Shown in pieces: positions 41,897-51,913 of a stretch of 64,000 nucleotides of DNA. The notes beneath the pieces were generated by a model. The model was not told where the DNA came from and ran no database searches. It saw nothing but the letters and a program-made list of their open reading frames with translations. Numbering within the stretch: the first letter of the stretch is position 1; every line of letters starts with the position of its first letter. The stretch is from the NCBI GenBank assembly GCA_024138025.1, contig JAMXBD010001195.1, forward strand, positions 310,001 to 374,000. Reading direction: 5' to 3'. A program made the position numbers and the translations under genes. The stretch comes from Combretum micranthum. Its lineage: Eukaryota; Streptophyta; Magnoliopsida; Myrtales; Combretaceae.

Positions 41897-42307
41897 TAAA
41901 TTGGAAGGAAAGAGGAAATTTACTTAACATATATGTATATATATTTCGCAATGCATTTTCAGAGAATTTAGTCTTGCAAGGTCATATAATATTCTATTTA
42001 TTATTTTAAGTCAATATATTAAACTTTAAGGTTACGCGATTGAAAATTTCTAAGGTTTATACTTATCCAATTAGAGTTTTATATAGTTTAAAATATTACA
42101 AATAATCCTCATAAATAAAAGCGAAAAATATTTAGTTTAAAAACTAAGGTTCTAAATTATTTATAATATCTATTTTATAGCGTTAATTATAATATGGTAT
42201 TTTAATTCTACACAATTAAAGTATTACGACTTTGAAATTTAAATTAAAATGTTGCCAACTCTATTACTAATATTACCTATCTACTTTGTGACCAGAACAT
42301 TTAGAGT

Positions 42308-42316
42308 GTTAATTCT
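42308..42316. repeat. Target-site duplication of MULE-1, left copy
   Basis: GTTAATTCT here is repeated exactly at 51707-51715, immediately outside the terminal inverted repeats of MULE-1. Nine bases is the standard Mutator duplication. Confidence 0.88.
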
Positions 42317-42406
42317 GGGAAAAGGAAAAAATTAATATAGTTTTTAAAAAAATTACAAAAACGTCACTAAGATTAAAATAATCCCAGTTTTATGTAAGTT
42401 GACCTC

Positions 42407-42458
42407 GTCTCTTAAAGAGACGGAATCCTTAATGTCTAATCTCGTCTCTTTAAGAGAC
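42407..42458. promoter_or_regulatory. Paired subterminal palindromes of MULE-1
   Basis: GTCTCTTAAAGAGAC (42407-42421) and GTCTCTTTAAGAGAC (42444-42458) are each a near-perfect palindrome with 7-bp arms, and each is the reverse complement of the other. Degenerate copies sit near the right ends of MULE-1 (51601-51615) and MULE-2 (about 56768-56875, three copies). Such repeats are candidate transposase-binding sites; this role is inferred. Confidence 0.6.
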
Positions 42459-43114
42459 AAGGTTGGCGGGGATTATATTCCCTGACCAGCTTCTTCTTCC
42501 TCATTTTGCGCTATCAAATTTCCCCAAAACCCCTTAATTTCGAAACCTTAACCTCAGTTTCCTTCATTGCGACTTGGACTTAGACAAAATCAGGGCGTGA
42601 TTTTGAATAAGATCAATTACGAGGCATTGAGGGAGTACTCAAATCATGAAGTAGTGAAGAAATTCGTGCAGAGATTCTCCAAAATCGTGCTGAACTTGGT
42701 AGGTAAGTGCGTTTGGATTTTTCCTTAAATTTTTGCTATTATTGATGTTGCACTGTTAAATATTGGGTGTTGTATGTTAGATGGGAATATGATTGGTATG
42801 CTAAACATATGTGTTGTTGATGCTACCTTATAGACAATGTCTGATGTAATTATGATTATACTCTTTAGTTTTTGAATTTATGAATCAAATTATGAAATCA
42901 TATATTGTTATACATCCTACACATTGATCATATACTATTATAAGACTAGAGTGGATATAGTAGCATTAGCAAATATCCTTAAATATTAAAGGAGTGCAAT
43001 AGATAGGTCATGATGCAAATTTTATGTATTCACCCTATGTTTTATGAGATAACAGGGTAGGTGAGGAAATGGATAAGGCCAAGTTTGTATTGTACTCTCA
43101 TGGCAACATTTTGG

Positions 43115-45690
43115 AGGAGAGTGATGGTTTTGGTTATGATAAGCAGTTGCAATGGTCAGTATTAATAGGAACTCAACATATGATCAAATACTTGGCATAA
43201 TTTGTAATAGACTTAAAGTAGATAGGTCTATACATCGGATTGAGCTGTATCATAGAGTAGCTATTAGAGATAGGATGCTACGCTATGATGTTATTCTAGT
43301 GACTCATGATGATATTGTATAGGAGTGTTGGTGTACACTGAAGGGTCAGTGCCTGTGTATGTGCAGATATTTGAGAATGAATTGCCACAGGCACCTGTAG
43401 GGGCAATGGGTATTGATGAAAATATTGATAGCCAAGGGTTGGTAGACTCAAACTTTACCCCTATTCAAATAATAGGTAGCATACAGGTGCAGATGGGTAA
43501 CTTTGAAATTACTGTATCGAATTGGACATGTGATCATGATACTGATGTGATGCAAGACTCCTCGACAAGTGAATCCAATGACGACTTTGATGATAATGGA
43601 AATGATAATGTGGAAGCTTTTCCCTAGGAAGATGTTGCAACCGGGGTACAACGTAATAGAAATGACTGGCACCGTTTTGTGGCTCCCACAGACGTTGATG
43701 CAGTAGGGAGTTTAGCGCCAGTACCTTTTTTTCACTTCTGATGTTGGTAGCAATTATGTTGTATTTGATGATGAGTAGGAAATGAGTGCTGGAAATTAGA
43801 GTTTTTAGGATGAATTCAAGGCTGGGATGCGGTTTGAGACTAAAGATCATCTCATATAGGTAGTTAAAATATGGCATATATCGAATCATTATAATTTCAA
43901 GGTGGTAGACTAGGACCTGAGGTCATGGGCGATTAAATGTACTGATATCCATAATAGATGTTGCAAGTGGAGACTTAGAGGGAGTTACAAGAAGCATGAT
44001 AGATGGTTTCACATCACTAAATATGACGGATCCCAAACCTGCTTGGATGAAATCGTTGGACAGGACCACTCTAAGTTAAACTCTACTAGCATGTTTAGGT
44101 GCATTATATTAGAGATTCGTAATTCTCTAGATGTGAGAGTGAAGGACCTCTAATTAACCATCTTAAAAGAGTTTGGGTTCAATGTTCATATGAAGAGAAT
44201 TCGTGAGGTGAAGCGAAAAGCTATTAAACAAGTGTATGGAAGTTGGAAGAGTCATATGCGGAGCTTCCGTATATACTTAATGTGATAGCAGAGGCAAATC
44301 TGGAACAAAGGTTGAGTGGAGAACTGTGGATTCAGATACAGTAGAACACGTCTTCCTTAACAAACTCTCTTAGGCATTTGCTCCTTGCATAAAAGCGTTC
44401 CATTATTGCAGGTATGCTTTAAATACATGATTTAATTTAGTTATAAAAGATTGATATTGGTGAACCAAGTTATATCTGTTAATTCTTGTAGATTGGTGGT
44501 CACAATCTATCGCACCTCCTTGTATGGCAAGTACAAGCATAAACTGCTCATGGCAATGGTAGTAGATGGTGCAAATCATATCGTTCCACTTGCGTATGCC
44601 CTTATCTATGAAGAGAAAGAGGACAGATGGAGTTGGTTCCTTAGAAAATTGCTATAACACTTTATGAAGGATCACTCCAACGTTTGATTGATATCCGATC
44701 GATACGCCAGCATTAAGAGTGCAATTGAAGATGGGAATGTTATGTGGCCTCGAGGTTAGCCTTGGTAGTGGTGTATCAGGCATGTTGCTAGCAACTTCAA
44801 CTCAAAGGCGAAAAGCAAGGAATGTAAGGAATTAGTTAAAAGAGCAACATACTAAACCCAAGCGAGAAAGTTCTATAGTTACTTCAATATAGTAAAGCAA
44901 AGTCGTTTATGGACATCGAGGAATTTTTGCGAGTTGTATCCATGTATATGGACTTTATCTTACGATGAAGGCGTAAGATTTAGATATGGTACAATAAACG
45001 GCGTAAGATTTGGATTTGGTACAATAAACATGGTTGAAAGTTACAATTCCATTCTAAAAGATGCTCGATGCTTACATGCAGTAGTATTAGTTAAAAAAAA
45101 AAACCTTTTTACAATTGCAACTCAATATTCAACATGTAAAGAAAGGAGGCGAGCGAAGCAATGAGTTTAGGTAAGTTGTTGACTACATATGCTGCAACGA
45201 AGTTTAAGAGGTAGAACAATGTATCAAGTGCCCATCAGGTAACATGTTTCGACTATCAAGAACGAATATTTGAGGTTCTAACTGCTCCACACCCTACCAT
45301 GTATGGCCAAATGGAGATCGCATTCAAAAAGTAGAGTTGCGAGCAGGCAAATGCACATGTAATAAGTGGCAGACATATAAAATTTCATGCTCCCATGCAA
45401 TGGCTATAATGGTACTCTGCAGTTGGATTATGTTAGCCAAGTTAGGCAATGGTACAAATGGGAGAATCAGCTATGAGTGTATGAGCGATCGTTTATACCT
45501 GCAGTAGATAAGGCTAATTAGACTCATCTTGACATTCCAAAATGGTACCTCATCCCAGGACTTATTAGGAAAAAAGGTAGGCCTAGAGAAAAACGATTCT
45601 AGAATGAGAGGATATTCCAGATGACTCACAAAGTTATTCATGCGATTTGTGTGGGCAGACAGGGCACAACATCAAAAGTTGTTCTAATAG
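43115..45690 (+). pseudogene. MULE-1 mudrA-type transposase relic
   Basis: Mutator transposases cut and paste DNA with an RNase-H-fold DDE site. In order: an N-terminal region (LVYTEGSVPVYVQIFENELP); a MuDR DNA-binding region near 43810-44080 (AGMRFETKDHL, RSWAIKCTD, WFHITKYDGSQTC); the MULE transposase domain near 44480-44660 (LYGKYKHKLLMAMVVDGANHI, with the first Asp position read as Tyr in TIYRTS) and LISDRYASI near 44685; and a SWIM zinc finger near 45340-45410 (KCTCNKWQ, ISCSHAMA). A zinc knuckle CDLCGQTGHNIKSC sits at about 45641-45682. An intron-like break lies around 44411-44490. Several TAG stops and frame changes disable it. Confidence 0.85.
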
Positions 45691-47124
45691 GTGAACAACT
45701 AGCAGGACAGTTACGAGCCCGTCAAGTCGTATTGCTATTTTTTTTTTTTTTTTTTTTGTTCATGTGATTTGTTTTACTACACTTACGGGACATACTTTAT
45801 CTGTTGTTGTTCCTTTTACACTTAAGCTTTTGCTAACCTTGTTTGTTACTTTCTTCCTTGCAGATGGATCCAGGATCAGTCAATGACTCCATACTTATGG
45901 GGCAACCTATTCATGGATCGAGGCTGGCGTGGAAGGGACATGTAGGATTAATTCCTCATCCAATTAGGTAGATCATTTAGACAATGTTTGTGATGGATTT
46001 ATTTTGAATGCAGGAGTATGTAGTGTTACACTGTCGCTGTAGGGAGGCAAAGCTGAGATGATAGTATGGCATGCCTATAGTTCTAGATAATCGACTTGTT
46101 CCATTGCTGTCTCAGGTCGGTTTCACAAGTGCTGCTCATATACCATTTGCACAACTTGATTGGCACCTGATTTGAGCTCTAGTAGAGAGGTGGCATTTAG
46201 AGACCCATACCTTTCACATGTCGATAGGGAGTGGAATGTGACGTTATAGGATATTGTAGCACTGATTGGCCTTCCCGTCAATGGCCAGCTGGTTACTGGC
46301 ATAGCTCGGATAGGTTAGCCAAGGTTATGCCATGAGTTATTAGGAGTTAGACCCGAGCTCGGTATGCATGTAGATGATGGTTGACAGAAGATGTCATGGT
46401 TGGATACACATTTTAGAGTGCTACCATACCATGTAGATGATTTGATGATTCGACGCCATGCTAGAGCGTACATTCTTCTGCTACTGGGAGGGTTTATCGT
46501 CGCAGATAAATTGTTGAATTTGGTTCGTGTGATGTATCTCCAGTTGCTCCATGACTTTGAGAGAGCAGGCTAGTACGCATGAGAAGCAGCTTCCTTAGCA
46601 TGGCTATATAGGAAGCTATGCATGGCTAACCACATCGATACATGTGACATTGCAGGACCCCTTGTAGTCCTGCAGATCTAGGTGTGGGAGCACTTCCCAC
46701 ACATTGCCTCTCTGCATCGATAGATCACAACAGTTACTAAGGGGCGCCTACTCATTAGTTATTGGGGTCCCCACACATAAACTATTTTAGTATAAGGGGT
46801 GTTTCAACATACAGATCCCTATCTAGGTATTGTTTTCTATGTTTTATGTGTTCCCATGTGTATAATTTCATTGTCTTTCATAATGTATAGTGCACTTTTT
46901 GGTTAAACAGGTTCTTTAGGACCCCTATCATGTCATTATGGATTCTCTGCCTGTCTTCCGTCGAGCAAGCAGTGATAGTTAGCATGCACGGGTTCCCTCA
47001 GTTTGCTTCCACATTATCGAGCATTACCATTCAGACAGGGTGCTCAGACAATTTAAATGGTTTCCAAGCGATCCCAAACCCTCCAGCTCGTATGAGAGCT
47101 CTACATGAGCTAGACTTATGAGGG

Positions 47125-47796
47125 TGACGCGATCTTGAAGGTTAAAGATTCAATCTTGAATTTTAAGGTTTTCTAGGTTTTGAAAGAACAAAGAAAATTA
47201 AAGATATGGATAAGAATATCGTTCGATAAGATCCACGAACAATCAAACTTAAACTAGTTTGTGACCAAATTATAGATCGATAGAATCCACAATTTACAAA
47301 ATACTCACTATGTCAATTGAATCACAAGATTGAAAATAGCAATGGTTCACTATAATTCTATGTGACACAAGAATTGATAAGAACACAATAATTAAAGGAA
47401 AACAAGATCTCAATGATCAAAACCACCAAAAAGGGTTTACAACACACAAAGTGTTCTCAAAACAATAACATTCAAAAAGTACTCAAAAAAAAAAAAAAAA
47501 CAAAGGACTATATATACTAATCCTAAAGAGACTTAAAACACATAATTACAAAAATACCGCTAAACAAATCTTAAAATACGAACAAATAAAAGCTGGTATG
47601 AAAATAAAACAAAGCTAGCAGCTTGACCATGCAGGCCGGCTATAAGCAGGTGGCTTTACCCTTCAATGTTGGTGGCTTAGCCTTGTAGGCCGACGATATA
47701 GGGCCGGCTTAAGTCCTCCACGCTGGCTGTTTTGCTCCTTGATGCTTTTCCTTTTTGTTTCCCTTTTCATGACTTCAAGCAACTTTATTCCTATCA
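47125..47796 (-). repeat. 3' LTR of the nested retroelement
   Basis: 672 bp, homologous along its length to the other LTR. It differs by scattered substitutions, a poly-A length difference around 47486-47501 and an extra ~17 bp at its left edge. The divergence, several percent by eye, means insertion was not recent. Confidence 0.9.
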
Positions 47797-48046
47797 TTAC
47801 CCCCAATTTAAAACGATTAATCCTCGAATCTTGGTTCTTCAATCTCCGAATGTCCAGATCTAGATTACAATTGGTCATCCTGTTAGTCCATGTAAACAAA
47901 CTTCTCGAACCTTCGATCTTCTTAACATGCATCATCTTGGCCTGTTGTATCTCTTCATAACTCATAGGAAGCAGCTTGTAATTCTTACCCCAGTGTTGAA
48001 TAGTGTCCTCATTCTTGTATCCCATCAAATGTAGTTCGAAGATCAT
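47663..48046 (-). pseudogene. C-terminal polyprotein fragment of the retroelement
   Basis: A 127-codon frame that runs into the 3' LTR. It contains GKNYKLLPMSYEEIQQAK and ends across the polypurine tract, as the last codons of Ty3-type polyproteins usually do. I do not recognise the N-terminal half. It may be what remains after an internal deletion that removed reverse transcriptase and integrase. Confidence 0.4.
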
Positions 48047-48209
48047 ACTACCATGGTCTTCTAAAAATCAAGTGTGTAGCATCCATGAGTATTGCATCAC
48101 ATAATAACTCATTAGTATATTCACCGATGGAAATAGATACATGAATATGTTTATGCACATGAATAGCCCCCTGATGATTAAGCCAATGAAGAGCATATGA
48201 CTTTCGATG

Positions 48210-49437
48210 CTACTCCACCTGCAATCCCAATTTAGAAACTAATCTAGTAGAAATAACATTGGCACAGCTACCTATATCAATCACAGTCAAACATGATTTT
48301 CCTTGCACCAAACTTTGAATATAGAACAGATTAGTCCTCTGATCTGGAATGGCTTTCTCCTGCTCAAGCACCAATGTCAAAGGAACATTCGGCATATCCT
48401 CTTCTAGCACCTCTTCCTCACTACTCTTCCATTCCTCTTCCTTGCTCTTAGTTTTATTATCTTTCAAGACCATAACTCACTTGTTAGGACATTGAGAAGC
48501 GATATGGCCATGTCCCAAATACTTGAAACATTTCATCTCTTGGATTCTTTTATGTTGTGTTTGATCAAGAGCTTTATCTTCCACCACTTTCCCTTTATTC
48601 TCTCCTTCCCAACCTCTTTCTGAAACCGCCTGCGCTGTTGTCTCTCAACCCTACCAGCCAATTTAATCACATCCTCTAAGGTCTGATAATGCTAGAGTTC
48701 CACTACACTAGTGATGTCCATCTTCAGCCCATTGATGAACCTAGCTATGGAATCATATGAAGATTCTCGAATATCACATTTCGCCATCAACATTTCAAAC
48801 TCCTTTACACACTCCTCCACACTTTGCTTGCCTTGCCTTAAAGAATGTAATTCCAGCAATAACTTCTATTTATAGTAATTTGGCACAAACCTGTGTTCCA
48901 TCAATCTCTTCATCAAAGCCCATGAACGCACCTTTTCTTCATCTGCCCTTTATCTCTTAATCTGCAATTTATCCTACCACAAATTAACATAATCAAAAAA
49001 TGCTAGAGACGCCATCTTTACCTCCATGTGCTCATCCTACTCATAACAATCAAACACTTTCTCCACTCTTGACACCTAATCCAGAAATTCCTTCGGTTTA
49101 TTGTTTCCATTGAAAGGTGGAATTTTTAATGTAATACTATCAATTCCCCTTCTCCTATCATCTCTACCCTTGGCTCCTACTCCTTTCATATTCCCATCAA
49201 TCACCACTGGAGTGTCTTTTATGATTAGATCACTTTGACTCCTCCTTTCTCTAACCTCCAATCTCTCCAAAATCCTTTAACATCTTCTTGCATTCGATTA
49301 ACCCTGATTTGAAATGGTATAAATTCTTGCCTAATCACAACATCTCCATCACTACCACCATTGTTATTATTTCTTTTGACCCTAGCATTATTGCTATTCA
49401 CGCTACTACTATCATCAGACACCATCTCTTCAGCCAA
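48210..49437 (-). pseudogene. gag and protease relic of the nested retroelement
   Basis: From the right: MAEEMVSDDSSS... and a gag region with ITLKIPPFNGNNKPKEFLD (49270-49080), a common Ty3-type gag word. Then a CCHC-like knuckle, KCFKYLGHGHIASQC (about 48535-48490; the second Cys is Tyr-Leu here), and a retropepsin core, CLTVIDIGSCANVIS (about 48290), where the usual catalytic D-S/T-G is read D-I-G. Between them lie stop codons and frame changes. Confidence 0.75.
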
Positions 49438-49533
49438 TCAATAGCAACAACATAAATTTTAGCAAAATATTAAAAATCAACTAACAAACCTAAAGTGATA
49501 GTGTGCGAATAATAAATCTACAAACCTTTGCTC

Positions 49534-50188
49534 TGATAAAGATTCAATCTTGATTTTCAAGGTTTTCTAGGTTTTGAAAGAACAAAGAAAATTAAAGATA
49601 TGGATAAGAATATCATTCGATAGGATCCATGAACGATAAAACTTAAAACTAGTTTGTGACTAAATTATAGATCGATAGAATCCATGATCTACAAGGTGCT
49701 TACTATGTCAATTGAATCACAAGATTCAAAATGACAATGGTTCACCACAATTCTATGTGACACAAGAATTAATAAGAACACAATAATTAAAGAGAAACAA
49801 GATCGCAATAATCGAAACTACCAAAAAGGGTTTTCAACACACAAAGTGTTCTCAAAATAATAACATTCAAAAACTGCTTAAAACAAATAACAAAAGACTA
49901 TATATATTAATCCTAAAGAGACTTAAATGACATAATTACAAAAATACCCCTAAACAAAGCCTAAAATACGAACAAATAAAAGCTAGTACAAAAACCAAAT
50001 AAAGCTGGTAGCTTGACCATGCAGGCCGACTATAAGCTAGCAGCTTTACCGTTCAACGTCGATGACATTGGCTTTATAGGCCGGCGGCATAGGGCCAAGT
50101 TAAGTCCTCTATACTGGCTACCTTACTCCTTGATGCTTTTCCTTTTTGTTTCTCTTTTTCATGACTTTAAGCAACCTAATTCCTATCA
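49534..50188 (-). repeat. 5' LTR of the nested retroelement
   Basis: 655 bp, starts TGATAAAGATTC and ends CCTATCA on the + strand. Inserted directly in the plant-mobile-domain gene of MULE-1, next to the duplicated GAGGG. Confidence 0.9.
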
Positions 50189-50654
50189 GAGGGCATTCTG
50201 AGTGGAACTGGTCCGCGGAGCATGCTAAGTGGGTTGCCGAGTGGGATGACAGGTGTGATCGCATAATCGAGCTTCCAGATATCCCTACCAGCACATCTGC
50301 AAATTATTTCGAATGGTACCATTCTATCACAAAGTGTTGGATCAGTTGTACAGGAGCCATTATTCGATATATGGTAAGGTCAATGACTACATAAGCTATA
50401 AATGGATATATAATGTGTTCGGTATCTAATGATCTAAATTTTTACTCTCGCTTGCAGGTTGATTACATTTACAGAGTCCCCGACATGCCAGCAAAGAATA
50501 CTCCTACCACTACACGAGAGGTCATTCGTGTAGTGGACAAGTTCATGGGGCTTAATTTGAATGATCTAGCACCACCGCCTGTACCAACACTAGCACCGGA
50601 GGACTTATAGCCTTAGACTACAAAGAGATGATGGCCACACAAAGAAAAGCATGG

Positions 50655-50745
50655 GTGGGGATAGGGATGGGGATGGGGATGGGGATGGGGACGGGGACGG
50701 GGAGGGGTAGGGGTCAGGGTCAGGGTCAGGGTCAGGAGCGAGGGC
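50655..50745 (+). repeat. G-rich minisatellite (GGGGAT / GGGTCA units)
   Basis: Tandem 6-bp units GGGGAT, GGGGAC and GGGTCA, in frame with the plant-mobile-domain tail, encode GMGMG, GTGRGRG and QGQGQG. MULE-2 has a shorter counterpart (GAGCGAGGGCGAGGGCGATA, about 55947-55967). The G runs could form quadruplexes. Confidence 0.85.
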
Positions 50746-51295
50746 AAGCCAAAGCTGTAGATATCAGAGACGAGCCATCGCCTTTGCATGCACCCATACC
50801 TGATGAGCCTAGGCTTTCATAGTTTCATCATTTCGAGCTTAGTCCATCCTCATCATCATGTGCTTATCTAAATGAGACCCCTTATGCTAAATGTCTCATA
50901 CATAGAGTTCCTCACCTCTTTTGCTTCACAAAAGAGGCGATCATAATTGCCACATGATATAGGGGAAGGACTCACCTAGGTGGATCTAGACCCTGTCCCA
51001 TTTGTCTATATAGTGCTGGTGGTGGAGATAGAGATGAGACGCTCACACAGGTTGATCCATTTATGTATCATCCCCATCAAGATGTTCATTAGCGTATACC
51101 ATTCGCTCGGACTTTTACCAGTCGGGGACGAGGCAGGTGGGGCATTTCCATATACTTTTGGTGATTGTTGCATATAGATTCTTCTCTTTTATATTTGTTC
51201 TTTATATCATTTCCATATACTTTTGGTGTAAATAACAGAATATTAATGCAATCATTTCATTTTATATTATATTTTATAAGTTTTTAATTATATTT

Positions 51296-51437
51296 ATGGT
51301 GAAAGGTGAATGGATTGGGTTTGAGACTGTGAATGAATAGATTGGGTTTGAGACTTTGAATGAATAGATTAGGTTTGTGACCATGTTTGGATGGATTGGG
51401 TTTGGGATTGTCAATGAATGGATTAGGTTTGGGAATA
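51296..51437. repeat. Degenerate ~36-bp minisatellite near the MULE-1 right end
   Basis: Four to five units of the type GAATGGATTGGGTTTGAGACTG with drift, in the non-coding DNA between the plant-mobile-domain tail and the right TIR. One related unit (CTGGATGGATTGGGTTTGGG) is near 56520 in MULE-2, so expansion happened in MULE-1 or was lost in MULE-2. Confidence 0.75.
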
Positions 51438-51913
51438 CTATATAGGTTGGGTTATGAAGTTTGGAAGTTGGTGGATGGCTAATGCATGTTTTATATAGCT
51501 AATTGTGTATGATTTTGATAGGTTATTACAACTAATGTAAACAGTGAGTGATTTGTGAGATATGATTGGGGGGGAAAGAGGATGTATTTTTGCTAACCTC
51601 GTCTCTTTAAGGTACGAGGTCAACTTGCCTAAAACTAAGATTATTTTGATCCTAGTGGTATTTTTGTAATTTTTTAAAACACTAGATTATTTTTTTCCTT
51701 TCCTCTGTTAATTCTAGCCATATATTTATTTATAGTTTATCATATGATATTATAAAAGTTCGTTTTAATACTAAAGTTTTTATTCCCATAGTATTATTAA
51801 TGATTTATTAAAGTTTGAAAGCAATTATATCTACTATATTCTTAAATCTCCATTTATAACAAATATCTAATCTATAGAAATTTTCTAGGGTTTACAATAC
51901 GCTTAGCAACAAT

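Larger units (their letters stand above)
47125..50188 (-). mobile_element. Non-autonomous LTR retrotransposon (Ty3-like gag-protease) inside MULE-1
   Basis: Two LTRs (47125-47796 and 49534-50188) are aligned end to end, both running TGA...CCTATCA on the + strand, with an exact 5-bp duplication GAGGG at 47120-47124 and 50189-50193. On the - strand the 5' LTR is the right-hand one. It is followed by GAGCAAAGGTTTG, which together with the LTR end TATCA resembles a methionine-tRNA primer site. A polypurine tract, AAATTGGGGGTAA, precedes the 3' LTR. Coding relics comprise only gag and protease plus a short C-terminal polyprotein piece; reverse transcriptase and integrase are missing. Confidence 0.9.
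45864..50820 (+). pseudogene. MULE-1 plant-mobile-domain gene relic, split by LTR element
   Basis: It starts with the Met of MDPGSVNDS. The plant mobile domain (aminotransferase-like, PF10536-type) shows at about 46180-46320: VERWHLETHTFHM, then GEWNVTL, a stop where Gln is expected, and DIVALIGLPVNG. Sequence continues as MSWLDTHFRVLPYHVDD and, after a probable intron, IMDSLPV. The LTR retroelement interrupts at 47125, and coding resumes at 50194 as SEWNWSAEHAKWVAEWDDR. A likely intron spans about 50372-50457, before VDYIYRVPDMPAKNTP. The tail is a low-complexity GMGMG / GRGQGQ run. These domains are found both in host genes of the MAIN/MAIL1 type and in transposons; the position inside the TIRs shows this one belongs to the element. 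Confidence 0.82.
42317..51706 (+). mobile_element. MULE-1: nested Mutator-like element with mudrA and plant-mobile-domain relics
   Basis: The left terminus (GGGAAAAGGAAAAAATTAAT) pairs with the reverse complement of the right terminus (AGAGGAAAGGAAAAAAATAA). The inverted match extends about 110 bp through TTACAAAAACGTCACTAAG and AAGTTGACCTCG. An exact 9-bp duplication, GTTAATTCT, flanks it. Inside are a transposase relic (43115-45690) and a plant-mobile-domain relic from 45864, the latter interrupted by an LTR retroelement (47125-50188). Without that insertion the element is about 6.3 kb. Stops, frameshifts and a lost catalytic residue mean it cannot move itself. Confidence 0.9.
38966..51896. 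mobile_element. Unclassified insertion inside MULE-2, itself split by MULE-1
   Basis: This tract separates the two halves of MULE-2. Without MULE-1 it is about 3.5 kb (38966-42316 plus 51716-51896). It begins TGTCACGTTCTGAGAGG and ends GGGTTTACA, i.e. TG...CA as in an LTR. Its content is AT-rich and non-coding, with no internal direct repeat I could match. A large solo LTR would fit, but the five bases on either side (GTATA and ATACG) do not form a duplication, so the class is unproven and the limits are inferred from the MULE alignment. Confidence 0.4.

Noticed and set aside
43325..43627. 100-codon acidic frame as an independent gene
   Set aside because: It aligns with the N-terminal part of the MULE-2 transposase relic and lies between the MULE-1 TIRs, so it is transposase sequence.
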